DNA from: Chloranthus sessilifolius
Taxonomy: Eukaryota; Streptophyta; Magnoliopsida; Chloranthales; Chloranthaceae
Reading direction: 5' to 3'
DNA length: 64,000 bases
NCBI GenBank assembly: GCA_021018995.1
Contig: CM037588.1
Coordinates: 85,657,765-85,721,764, forward strand
Below the pieces are notes generated by a model. The model did no database searches. It saw nothing but the letters and a program-made list of their open reading frames with translations, and was not told where the DNA came from. A program made the position numbers and the translations under genes. This document shows positions 1 to 10,156 of the stretch, in pieces; positions within the stretch are counted from its first letter, which is position 1, and every line of letters begins with the position of its first letter.

Positions 1-535
1 TTTGCATGCCAGATCAGGTCTCGACTCCTGGGGGACTTTGTAGGGAACAGTGACCGGAGATGGGCAAAATTATCTGCCTGCCGGGTCAGGTACGAAGTGT
101 CCCCGCATGAAATGGGGTTTGAGAACTTTCGAGCGGACCAGATTATTCCGAATTGATTTAACACGGTTCTCGGAGTGGCACAAGTGGTCATCGCAATGCT
201 CCTTTGAGAACCAGTGTTATATATTTATTATTTTTTTATTTTTATTTTATTTTATTTTATCATTTTGCTTTTTCTTTTTATTTTTCTTCTTCTTCTTTTT
301 TAATTTTTTGGGCGCATTAGGTGGGCGCTTACAGATCTCGATCCGCTTATTGTAGTACGATCCCTTTGGGCCAATCGAAGTCAACTCGAAGGGCCATTTG
401 GAGATGCGTGCACCTTTGCCTGATGATATATGGGCTTCTGAGGGGGGTCCGGGCCGTGGTCCAACATGCAAGGGGTCCGTCGGGCCTCAAAATCAAAAAA
501 GGAGGCCGGGCAGTTTAAAAACTACCATTTTTGGT

Positions 536-601
536 GAGGATATATAATATGCTGACCAAAAATCTGGCGAAAAAATGGTCGAGTATATATTATATACTGT
601 C
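536..601. promoter_or_regulatory. Degenerate palindrome pair upstream of PMD gene
   Basis: Two imperfect copies of the family palindrome lie at about 536-557 and 579-601 (cores ATATATAATAT and GTATATATTATATAC). They are followed about 0.9 kb later by the PMD start codon. The counterpart in element C (63198-63262) is much better preserved. The role as a promoter element is inferred from the recurrence of the same motif in the LTR and upstream of the second antisense gene. Confidence 0.6.
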
Positions 602-1099
602 TAAAATCTTGCGATTCTGGCACTTAGCAAACAAAAGGGGCCCCCCTTTTCAAATTCTATCTTCCTCCCTCCTTTCTTCTTGAGTCCGGGACAACCCCTT
701 AGGTTTTTTTCATTTGATTTGGCTTGAGTCCTATTGCTGGGGGTCGTGGTTGTGGATCAAAGGTGCTCATTCTCCGTCGATCTTTATTTTTTTTTCTTCC
801 ATTGAAGGTAGCCATTATCCTTCCTTTACTTTCCCTTTGCATTATGATAATATTATTGTTTGATGCTTTTCTTTTTCTTCTCTTTTTTTTTTTTATGGTG
901 AAATGTTTTTTTTTCATTTAAACATATGTGATGCCTATGTTCCTTTTCTCGCTTTTTTTTGGTTTTGTTTTTGTTGTTTTCCTTAGGCCTATTTTCTATC
1001 TATCATTTATTCATCTCATCCTATTTTCTTTTTCTCTTTTTTTTCTTCTTTTCTATAGGATTAGTGCATTTTATTTTGATGGATTGGTGCATGTATATT

Positions 1100-1440
1100 T
1101 TATGTATATTATTATTATTATTTTTATATTGGTGCCTACATATATTAATATATATATATATATGTATATGTTGTATTATATATATATTATTATTATATAT
1201 TTTTTTGGTTTTGATGGATTAGTATACACACACACGCACACTTCTCTTTTTTTTTGTTTGTTGATGGGTTAGTGCATTTACACACACACGCACACACACA
1301 CATTTTTTTTTTTTGGATCAGTACGCCCACACATATACACACATTTTTTTTGGATTTGTTGGACCAGTACACCCCCACACACACACTCTCTCTTTTTTTT
1401 TTGGATTTGTTTGGATTAGTATATGCACACATACTTGGAG
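1100..1440. repeat. TA and CA microsatellites with degenerate T-tract/GGATTAGTGCA repeats
   Basis: After a TA-rich run (about 1110-1200) the sequence repeats a loose unit of roughly 40-60 bp: a run of T, a GGATTAGT or GGATCAGT block, then a CA run. About five units are visible. Element B starts (20293) inside an equivalent CA run, which may have been the target of the insertion of element A. Confidence 0.7.
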
Positions 1441-1522
1441 GAAATTTTTTTGGATTAGCGCCTATCATTTCATTTTTTTTGGGGCACCCTTTTCATACGC
1501 CGCTGCGTCTCATATTTTCAGG

Positions 1523-3932
1523 ATGTCCGACGACGAAGGGTATGATCAGCAAGAAGGGCCGGGGATGGCCTATGGTCCCCATGGGGAGCAGCTCATTGTA
1601 TCTCAGCGCTCCTCGCAGCCTTGGTACAAAATGCAAGGCGAGGCTGCCCGCACCGACCTCCTCTACTGCCAGCACACCAACATGTCCAACTTCGGGATTG
1701 CCGGTCAAGTAAACAGATGAGTTCCCCCTCTTCTTTCTTTTGTTTTCCCTTGACGCCTTCATTATATTACCCTGCCCCTATCTTACTGATGTCTTCTGTT
1801 TGCAGCCCCTGCCGCACATTATGTTCAGAGGCGGTTGGTTTGACCTCCAGTGTCTCGTGCTTTACCTTCCCCCAGTGGTAAAGGACTTGCTCACTGGTGC
1901 CGGTTTCAGGGATTTCATTTCGTGCCCCGCTGTGAGGGCCGATATGGCCTACTTGAAGGCCTTGATAGAGCGTTTTCACCCCGAGACCATGGCCTTTCAC
2001 ATGGCCATGGCAGAGATGGCCTTCACACCGGCGGACTGGTCTATGATCACTGGGGTCCGTATTGCAGGGGTGCCTGTAGTACCTACTGGCACACCGAGTA
2101 GGGACGAGGTTGTTCGACTGATAGGGGCTTACCCGACCTCTGGGAATGTTCGAGGTTCTGAGGTCAAGCTATCCTGGCTGGTTGATTAGTTTGGGCCTCA
2201 TGAGTTAGTGGACCAGGGTCAGCCTGGCATGGATGTTTATATCAAGCCCACGTGCGCACTTATGCTGGCCCGCATCTCCTTGCTATTCCTCCTGGGCAAG
2301 ACTCTCCTCTCCAACACCAGTGGAGGGCGATTCTTGTTGTCCCTACTCCGCCTCATGGTGAACTGGGAAACCATGCATCGGTTCGATTAGGGCAAGCTGC
2401 TATGTAAAGGTTTCATGTCGAGTCTAGCTCCATTGTGGGTTTCTGGCTTGCATTTGAGATATTTTATCCTTTGGTTTTAGTTTGTCCAATTTTCTTTTAT
2501 AGCATACCTATCTCTATCTGCTTTCTTTCTCAGATCTGGGGGTATCTTCACTTCCAACCGGGTCGCCCTCTGCTTCAGTCTGAAATTGCTATGTTCCCCC
2601 TTATGAGTAACTGGCACGTGGGTCGCCGACGGGACGTAGGTATGAAGCATTTGGAGTTAGGGTTGCGCTCTCAGTTCGAGCTGTTGATCCCAGAGTAGGT
2701 AAAATAATTCCCTTTTTATAAATTTGACAGCTCAGCTCTTGTGTGCTAGGGGTTCTGACCAAGTGTGTGTGTATCCCCTCCCTATTTTCTCTTCTTTTGC
2801 AGGTCATCCTCGACCCTTACATAGGATCTCCCTTCTGGAACTTGGCCTCGGTGGGTCCTGCTCACTTTTTGTTGGACCGTCGCATCATCTTCCTCTACGC
2901 GTCCTGGACTAGGGCCTACTATTTAGGGGAGAGAGTGGTTCATCAGTATCACCCTCTCTTTGTCGTGCCCCATGCTCCTCCCGCCGATGTGTTGGCTCTA
3001 GAAGGCTCCATTGATGAGCTTACTACTCAATTTCCTCATCATGGGGTTCCTATCGATGACCTCCTGCCCGGGGGGTATCAGTCGTGGTACGATTCCCTGC
3101 CCTATCATTTCTTGCTGCCCCGCTTCGTGCTTGGTGTTAACTTTTTAGATTTTGGCTGGCCGCGATCTCAGGTAATGCCCCTTTTCTCTTTTTATTTAGC
3201 AGCTTCCTTGTGGTTACTTTGATTGACCTACCACCTTTAATGATAAAATGTTTCTCTCTACAGTTTGAGCAGGGCGGCGACTCAGATGAGGGGGATGAGG
3301 CGGCTGCTCCTTATGATGCTACAAATGCTGGACCCTTCGATCCTTCCGGGGCCGGTGCTTTAGGCGTGGCTTCAGGTGCTGGACCCTCTGACCCTTCTGG
3401 TGCTGGTGCTTCTGGCAGTTCGCCTACCGTGGTCCAGGGGACCTTCAAACGCTTGGATGATGCCTTTTTATCACGTGTGTGTGCCGATGTGGCCGAGAAG
3501 GCACGAATCTCTACTGAAGCTACCCAGGTCCCACCTCCTGAGTTGATTCCTATGGTAATCTCTATCTTGTTGCTCTGTTCTCTTTCCCTTTGAATTATGC
3601 TGATGGCCTGTGTGACTAACACCTCCTTTTTCTTACTGGCCAGGATTATGAGTCGGCAGTGAGTCAAGCCGAATATTATCGTAACCTTGTTGGGCTTAGG
3701 GAGACCGAAGTGGTGAGTGAATGCTGACCCAACCTAGTTATCTTCCTTATTTACTTTCCGCCTGTTTCTCTACCTGATGGCTTTTGGTGTATTCCTACAG
3801 CGTGCTCGTGAAAAGGAGTCGTGTTCTCTTCTCAGCCGTACTTCTCAGGCGTGGACTCGGGTGGGGGACACTCGTACCTTTCAAAGCGCAAGCCGGCACC
3901 GGAAGAAGTCGAAGGGGGCTGCCCAGGACTAG
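1523..3932 (+). pseudogene. Plant mobile domain (PMD) gene carried antisense in element A, intron-containing, broken
   Basis: Coding blocks on the plus strand match the plant mobile domain (aminotransferase-like, MAIN/MAIL1 family). Features seen are the FHPETMAFH block, the E-x4-TPADWSMITG block near 2010-2060, then ARISLLFLLG and the WNLASVGPAHFLLDRR block near 2835-2885. The C-terminal part (3264-3554) is rich in Gly, Ala, Ser and Pro. Coding blocks are separated by GT...AG gaps of about 90-130 bp, for example 1709-1805 and 3172-3263, so the gene keeps a host-like intron structure. The start ATG at 1523 follows a CAG-G context and opens a well-conserved block that is also present in element B. 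PMD proteins of hosts act in the nucleus on transposon silencing and gene expression. A role for this copy is inference. It looks nearly whole, with a small number of breaks. Its opposite orientation to gag-pol fits the antisense extra ORFs known in Tat elements. Confidence 0.75.
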
Positions 3933-4340
3933 TTTATTCTCTGGAAATTTGGCATAAGAGAACAATTTAGACTTTTGGTTTATTTGGGGATATGTAATAA
4001 CAATAATTTTTGCTTCTTTTTTTTTTGGATGGTTTATACTTTTTATGGTTTATATGAATGTTTTATTTGGGTATTTCTTTGCTTTTCCCTTTACAGTTTT
4101 TTCTTCCATGGCTTGAAATGAGTCGGCACCCCTCCAATGATGGGGTGGACCATGCAGGTGGTTCTCCGTATATAACCTGCGGGCAGTGCGTCATCCAGGG
4201 GCTTCCCATGGGTATGTGATTATGTGCGCCTATGGGCTGCCCTGAGATGAAGAAGTGGGTCAAGCAAAAATATGTTCCCCCTTGGGAACAAAAATGGGCC
4301 AATGTGAGGGGGAGGGCTTGCTGGGCCCGGCCTTAAACTG

Positions 4341-4502
4341 GGCGTATATATTATATACGCCAGGCAAATGTCCGACCATAAAAGCCGGGCATATATATTA
4401 TATACGCCTGGCCAATCCATAGAAAAAATGGCCGGGCGTATATATTATATACGCCTGGCAAATTGTATCAAAATTTGCCTTGGCATATATAATATATACA
4501 CC
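4341..4502. promoter_or_regulatory. Four palindromes phased at exactly 47 bp
   Basis: Copies with core GCGTATATATTATATACGC start at 4341, 4388, 4435 and 4482, a spacing of 47 bp each time. The 26-bp linkers differ in sequence, but their edges extend the inverted repeat (GGC/GCC, then TTTGCC or AATGGCC against GGCAAA or GGCCAA), so each unit is a palindrome of up to about 36 bp. The fourth copy is slightly degenerate. The array ends about 27 bp upstream of a TATA-like box. Confidence 0.9.
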
Positions 4503-4528
4503 TGCTATATTCTGGGCTGAGCGGGTTC

Positions 4529-4535
4529 TTTATAA
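4529..4535 (+). promoter_or_regulatory. TATA-like box of DUF7745-like gene
   Basis: TTTATAA within TTCTTTATAACCC lies about 140 bp before the ATG at 4673 and just after the palindrome array. Position and sequence fit a plant core promoter. No transcript evidence is available here. Confidence 0.5.
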
Positions 4536-4672
4536 CCCGAGCCTGGTCCCCCCTTGCCTCTTCCTCTATCTTAGTTTGGCCCTTTTGCCCTTCCTTTTTC
4601 TTTTCCTTTCCTCTCTTTTTTCTAGTGGGTCCATCGCCATATATTGACTGATTTTACCAAGAACATCTTTGT

Positions 4673-6196
4673 ATGTCCATGGACCCGCCTTTGAAAATGG
4701 GTCCAAGTTCTCAGATGGGGGCCGGGGTTAGTATACTTCCCTGTTTGGGAGCGGGGCCCAATTTTTTGCAAAAATGGCATGATAGCTTGGCTGAGAGTGA
4801 GCTCGCTGTTCTGGATTGCCTCGGGTTATCCTGCCTTTCCTCTCTCCTTGTTGTTCCTCTGTTGCCCAACCTACTACAAGTTGCTTTGGCATCGTGGGAC
4901 CATAGGGCCCATGTCTTTAAATTTGGGTCTAGGGAGCTAACCCTAACCTTGGAAGAGCTGGCCTCCATCACGGGCCTGAAGATGCATCGAGGCCTTGCCA
5001 AAGTAGTGCCCAAACTGGGGTATGCAAAGGCGGTCCACGCGGTCCTCGGCTTAAAAAAGGGTGGATATGAGAAATGTTTAGCCGGAGGGCCCACCAAGTG
5101 TTCGGTGAAATTCCTAAGAGAACTTTTCGGCGAATTGAGCCTTCGAAAGTTGCCTATTCGAGATCCCTTCAATGCAAAGGCCTTTGCCCTTTATTTGCTG
5201 TCGAAAGTTCTCTTCTTCACTGGGGGTGAGAGCTTTTCCCTTGGACTATGTGATGTCTTGACCGAATTGGAGGGAGGTCGCTCATTGGTACACCTGGTCC
5301 TGGCGGAGATGTATCGATGCTTGGATGCTGCGGCCTCAAGCCGGGTTGGGATTCTCAGCGGGAGCCCGCTCCTTATTCAGATCTGGTTAGGAGAGCATTT
5401 GGCTATCATGGGGCCTGTGCCGAGATTCTGCTTGATAAGAGGGGATGTGGCTCGGGGCTTTCTGATCCGGAGTTCGAGACTGCCATGTGGGAGCATTGAG
5501 GAACTAATCATGTGGCTATCTGATGCGGAGCTGACTTGGCAACTTCCCTAGATGGACGACACCTTTCCGATTGTCCGCTCTAGAGATTGTGAGGGTATCA
5601 CACTTTTGGGGTTGACTGGTAGCACATACTACTTCCTATCTCGGGTGCTTCGTCAATTCGGGTATACTCAGCATGTGTCGTGTACTGCAAGGCCACCTTT
5701 GTGCTCTCTGATATTCTCTCAAGGTTCTCTTAGTGATCTTGATCGCATAGCTGCCCTCTGGGAAACCCGCCAATCGGCGCATATGTGTAGCTTGGTTTGG
5801 GGGGGAGTTCCCTCCTCTGATTATGAGGTTTGGCTGGTATCCGTGGAGTTACCTGCTCCTGGCCCGATTTTGGCAGATGTGGCAAAGACGGGGCCTTGGC
5901 CATGTAAGGAAACAATACTTCGGGCTAAGATTGAATCTCTTTCTATGGAGAGGCTGGCTTTGACTGAGTCTTTGGAGAAAGAAAGGGTCAGAGCTGATAT
6001 TGCAGAGGTGAGAGCTGCTACAGCCAAGAGTGAGGTTCTTCGGTTGACTGGTCTTTTGATTGAGTCCCGCAGCGCAGCTGAAGCTTCATGGAGACGGCAG
6101 AAGAGTCTTCATGGTAGGTGGATGTCTGATCGAAATGCCCGTGAGGACTCTCTGCTTGCAGAGATTTGCGCTTTGGAGCGTGCTCCCTGCTCTTGA
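4673..6196 (+). pseudogene. DUF7745-like gene with C-terminal coiled coil, carried antisense in element A
   Basis: The reading begins MSMDPP and contains a block ASWDHRAHVFKFG followed by RELTLTLEELASITGL (about residues 85-120). These match the W-D...F-x-F-G...E-L-x-P-T-L-E-E pattern of DUF7745 / PMD-like proteins found with plant retroelements. The last 110 or so residues (about 5880-6190) are charged and heptad-like (ESLSMERLALTESLEKERV), predicting a coiled coil and hence oligomerisation. The gene is antisense to gag-pol, follows its own palindrome array and TATA-like box, and lacks the introns seen in the PMD gene. It is nearly whole, with about one break. Its function is unknown. Its kinship to nuclear PMD-type proteins suggests a nuclear role (inference). 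A remnant of the coiled coil also survives in element B. Confidence 0.65.
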
Positions 6197-6504
6197 CCAG
6201 TTCCTGCACATATCATAGATCATATACACGGAGGGGAGGAATGCCCCATAATAGAGATCTCTTTTTGGGTTATTTTTCTTCTATTTTTGTTGTTATATAT
6301 ATACAAATATATATATATATATATATTTTGGTTTTTATCTGTAAAGAAAGTAGCAAAATAGAAAGTGTGTCATGTCGTTATCTTTTTGGGATGTGACACT
6401 CTGCACGTAATACTGTAAGAAATGGAATGAAATCTATACATACATATATTTTTCATTTTTTTTTTGTTGTTTTTTTTTTACTTTTTCCTTCGTACGTTTC
6501 GTAA
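6197..6504. other. AT-rich 3' flank of DUF7745-like gene with (AT)n
   Basis: The stretch after the ORF contains an AT microsatellite near 6296-6326 and nothing coding. An equivalent stretch follows the remnant in element B (21213-21500) with a longer AT run. It probably serves as the 3' end of the antisense gene. Confidence 0.5.
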
Positions 6505-6960
6505 TGTAAGGCTTTTTATGGAGATTTTCTCCTCGACAATGTGGGGCTTTTTATGGAAAGGGACATCTATTATCTTTTTTGGAATTTTTCTCCTCCACAG
6601 TGTGGGGTTTTTTTTTTTTAGGAAAGGGAAATCTTGGAATTTTTTCTGGGAAAGGGAAATCTATTATCTTTTTTTTTGAAATTTTCTCCTCCACAGTGTG
6701 GGGCTTTTTATGGGAAAGGGAAATCTATTATCTTTTTTTTTGAAATTTTCTCCTCCACAGTGTGGGGCTTTTTATGGGAAAGGGAAATCTATTCTCTTTT
6801 TTAGATTTTTTCTCCACCACAGTGTGGGGCTTTTTCTAGGAAAGGGAAATCTATTATCCTTTTTTTTTAATTTTCTCCTCCACAGTGTGGGGCTTTTTAT
6901 GGGAAAGGGAAATCTATTATCTATTTTGAAATTTTCTCCTCCACAGTGTGGGGCTTTTTG
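6505..6960. repeat. Minisatellite, unit about 62-66 bp, about seven copies
   Basis: Tandem units share the blocks TTTTCTCCTCCACAGTGTGG, then GGCTTTTTATGGGAAAGGG, then AAATCTATTATC plus a T run. Units are well conserved in the middle and degenerate at the left. Element B has a shorter version (21508-21790). Tandem arrays between integrase and the 3' LTR are a known habit of Tat elements and a recognised source of plant satellites. Confidence 0.9.
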
Positions 6961-7267
6961 TGGTGCCGGTAATTACAAGGGCAAACCAGTGTGTCCTATT
7001 TTGAGCATGGTCAAACCCTGTTTGTGTGGTACAAGTTTTTTCCTTTAAACACGGGGGGGCCAGCTTCTCGGGGATTGGTTTAGTCTTCTGTCTTTCCTTT
7101 TGGTCATGTGTCAGACGCTGCGGTAGAGACAACATACTTGATCGGGATTCGATCCAATCTTTAACATGAGTGGCCGAGCAAAGGGGAGAAGAGGCTTAAG
7201 TGTTCCAAACTGAGATAGGCGGGTCAGAACAGGTCTTCTCCTAATCTCTCTTTCCTTGACATTTTGC

Positions 7268-7466
7268 TCATAGCGCCCATGACGGGTTTTCGCCAAGCCT
7301 GTCATCCCTATTTTTACCCATAGCGCCCTTTCGGGTTTTCACCACATCCATGGGTTCGATTTCTTACCCCAGGTGCCCTTTCAGGTTTTCACCTAGTTCG
7401 CGTGAGGTCGCTGTTTTTTACCGGTGGCGCCCTTTAGAGTTTTCACCACGTCCGTCTTGCTTTGAA
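7268..7466. repeat. Minisatellite, unit about 50 bp, four copies
   Basis: Four units starting near 7268, 7318, 7368 and 7422 share GCGCCCTTTCGGGTTTTCACC-like cores followed by a variable half. The same four-unit block is kept in element B (22094-22290), so it predates their split. No coding reading runs through it. Confidence 0.85.
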
Positions 7467-8023
7467 CCCAAATTAATTTTCTTTTTTTTTTTCTTCTTTT
7501 TTTTTAGAACCAGAAGGCCACGACATGGACGTCAATTCTGTCATAGCCGGCTGAGTGAAGTTTTGTGTGGTTTGTTAACTCAGCTTGTTCTGATGCAGTA
7601 GATGTTATGACCGCTTGTGGACCTTAAAGAGGGCTTTCTTCCGGGTTGTAATGTGGCCGGGGTTCAAACAGGTTGGGTTTTTCTGGGGATTTGGATCTAA
7701 GTTTTGAGTGAATTCTAGATTCGGGGACTCCTCTTCCTTTCCAAAGGCTTTTTATGCCCCAGTCATTTCTCTCCTCTTCTCTCTTCTTCTTCTTATTTTT
7801 TTTGGTTTGGATTTTTCCTCTTTTCTCTTTTCTCTTTTTTCTTGGAATTTTGGGAGGGGTATATGAAAGAAATGGTTATTGGCCCGACGTGTGTGGCAAA
7901 AAGGGTGAAGGTTTTCAGGGAATGTTTCTTTTGGGCTACTTGTCTTTGAAATGATGGCCTCTTTTATGGGGTCCTTAAGCGGTCATGCATCTGCCTTTAT
8001 CAAAACTTACCTTGTCCCAAGAC
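7467..8023. other. Non-coding spacer between minisatellites and integrase
   Basis: T-rich runs alternate with unique sequence that is also present in element B (22291-22959). No gene or repeat is seen. In the element's own orientation this is the 3' untranslated part directly after integrase. Confidence 0.6.
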
Positions 8024-9075
8024 CTATGAGTAGAACTTACGGAGGTATCCAACATTGATGGGCTCAGGAAAGTGGTCTCCGTCCATGGTGGCGAGGCGAA
8101 TAGCGTATCCTGGCAAAACCTCTTGGATGACGTAGGGTCCTTCCCAATTTGGCCTAAACTTCCCTCTTGGGTCGGCGTGGAGAGACGAGAAAATTTTCTT
8201 CAGTATAGTGTCTCCTACCATCAGATCTCGGCCGCGGACACGCTTATTGTAAGCACGTGCAATTCTCCTCTGATAGATCTGGGTGTGGCACAACACCAGG
8301 AGTCTTTTCTCGTCAATTAAATCCAACTGCTCAAAACGAGCTCTTTCCCTCTCAACTTCAGGTAGATGGGATTCCAACAGGATACAGAGTTACGGTACTT
8401 CGACCTCAATGGGTAGCACGGCCTCGGTCCCATACACAAGGGAGAATGGTGTTGCCCCTGTTGCGGTACGAATAGACGTTCTATATACCCAAAGTGCGAA
8501 GGGTAACTGCTCACTCCAATCTTTCTAAGTAACTACCATCTTCTCCAGGATGCGGATCAGAGTTTTGTTGGTTGCCTCTACAGCTCCATTCATCTGTGGT
8601 CTGTATGGGGATGATTGATGATGCTTGATCTGGAACTGCTCAGACAAGGCCCGGATGCGCCTATTAGCGAAATTAGTTCCATTATTAGTGATGATATCTT
8701 TGGGTACGGCGAATCTGTAAATGATGTTGTTCTTGATGAATTTCTCGACATGACTAGCCTTAATGCTCGTATAAGAGGCTACCTCTACCCCTTTTGTGAA
8801 GTATTCCATAGCGACGAGGATGAACTTATGTCCGTTGGAAGCTTTAGGATTGATCTTGTCGATGACGTCGAGACCCCAGGAGGCGAACGGCCAAGGAGTG
8901 GCCATGCTGTGTAAGTCAATGGCTGGAGCATGTATTAGGCCGGAGTGTTCTTGGCATTTGTAGCACCTCTACACGTGCTTGCAGCAATCAGTCTCCAAAG
9001 TGGTCCAAAAGTATCCTTATCTTAGAATTTTCTTCGCAAGCATGTGTCCACTGACTTGTGCCCCATAGACCCCTT
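8024..9075 (-). pseudogene. Integrase region of element A
   Basis: The minus strand encodes the three parts of a Ty3/gypsy integrase: an HHCC-type zinc-binding region (about 8940-9070), the catalytic core beginning PWPFASWGLDVI near 8895 with the NGAVEATNK helix near 8560, and a C-terminal module with FRPNWEGPYVI near 8130-8160 (the GPY/F motif). Integrase inserts the element's cDNA into host DNA. The region is broken in several places. It lies at the end of pol, next to the minisatellites. There is no chromodomain, which agrees with the Tat lineage and not with chromoviruses. Confidence 0.88.
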
Positions 9076-9553
9076 CATGGATCTCCTTCATGATCTCACC
9101 CGCCTCTTTCTGGGTTAGGCATCTGAGCAGAATGTTGTCGTGAGACCGTCTATACAGGAGATTGTCGTAGACAACATAGTTCGTTGCCAATCGCTGGATG
9201 GTGCATTTGTCTACCTTTGATGTTCCTTCCGAGACAGTTCAGGTCTTGAGGAAATTCTTGATGTCTGAGAACCAAGGTGGCTCATCATCTAACTCTGTAG
9301 GTCACTCGATCAGGTGACAGAAAGCCGATTCATCCCTCTGCTCTACCATGATCGGCTTCATCACAACTCCGTATGGAATCTCAACCATAGAGGCCAGGGT
9401 GGCCAAGGCGTTAGTAAACCGATTTCTTACTCGTGGCACATAGGACAAGGTGCCCTCCTCAAAGCAGGTTATTAGATCCTCAAGATGTTCATGGTATGGG
9501 ATCAGTTTCTCATCCTTGGTCTTCCAATCTCCATTGGTCTGGCATATAATTAA

Positions 9554-10066
9554 CTACGAATCTCCAAAGACCCTAAGGTGAGTTGTATTTAGATCAAGAG
9601 CCGCCTGTAAAACAGCTGTACAGGCCTCATACTCGGCCATATTGTTGGTGCATGGGAAGTTAAATTTGATTGAGATGGGTATATGTGATCCTCTGGGCGA
9701 GATAAGAATGGCGCCAACTCCTTGGCCCTCAACATGCGATGCTCCATCAAAGTGCATTACCCAGGGCTCCTCCGTTTCCTCTGTATCCTCGTCAGTCATG
9801 AACAAAATGTCCTCATCAGGGAATTCAATCCTTAGAGGGTTATAGTCTGGCAGAGGGTTCTCAGCAAGATGATCGGCAAGTGCCTGCCCCTTGATCGACT
9901 TCTGGGTGACATAGGTAATGTTAAATTCGGATAGGAGTAGTTGCCATCGTGCAGTTCGGCCAGTGAGATCAGGTTTCTCGAATAGGTACTTTAGCGGATC
10001 CATCTGTGCTAGAAGTAGGACGACTTGGGATAACAGGTAGTGTAGAAGTCTTTGAGTAGCCCACAC
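9554..10066 (-). pseudogene. RNase H region of element A (retroviral remnant plus archaeal-type RNase H)
   Basis: The segment first shows the end of the connection domain (LKYLFEKPDLTGRTARW, LADHLAENP), then a second RNase H with HFDGASHVEGQGVGAIL, TNNMAEYEA and RVFGDS. The FDGA...TNN-AEYEA...GDS pattern is the archaeal-type RNase H acquired by the Tat lineage, a lineage hallmark. RNase H removes the RNA template during reverse transcription. The interval 9076-9553 between this and the integrase zinc region encodes the linker (matching RNRFVDALATLAS in element B). The region is broken. Confidence 0.88.
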
Positions 10067-10156
10067 GAGCGCTAAGCATGCTTTCTCCAGATGAGAATAT
10101 CGCGTCTCGTAATCAGTGAATTTCTTACTTAGGTAATAGATGGCCTACTCTCTTCT

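Larger units (their letters stand above)
1..1522. other. Spacer between 3' LTR side and antisense PMD gene of element A
   Basis: No protein-coding gene is supported here; the short ORFs are low-complexity T-rich translations. The stretch holds a GC-richer block (1-530), two degenerate palindromes (536-601), then very T-rich DNA that ends in CA and TA simple repeats just before the plant-mobile-domain ORF. The same stretch in inverted orientation makes up the right end of the window (62495-63781), which shows it is part of the element family and not unique host DNA. Confidence 0.75.
3933..4672 (+). promoter_or_regulatory. Intergenic promoter region between the two antisense genes
   Basis: No coding sequence is seen. 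A T-rich stretch follows the PMD gene, then GC-richer DNA, the phased palindrome array (4341-4502), a TATA-like box and a pyrimidine-rich leader running to the next ATG at 4673. The layout (array, TATA, about 140 bp leader, ORF) looks like an independent promoter for the DUF7745-like gene. Confidence 0.6.

Noticed and set aside
699-1470. Several short ORFs rich in Phe/Leu/Ile or Lys
   Set aside because: They are translations of poly-T or poly-A and simple repeats, without conserved counterparts in elements B or C.
4341-4502. CRISPR-like array (regular repeats with unlike spacers)
   Set aside because: The repeats are AT-rich palindromes only four long with 26-bp linkers in a plant retroelement. 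No cas genes are present, and the same motif is scattered in LTRs.
1-6196. PMD and DUF7745-like genes as free-standing host genes
   Set aside because: Element B has remnants of both in the same position relative to gag-pol and the minisatellites, so they belong to the element family.
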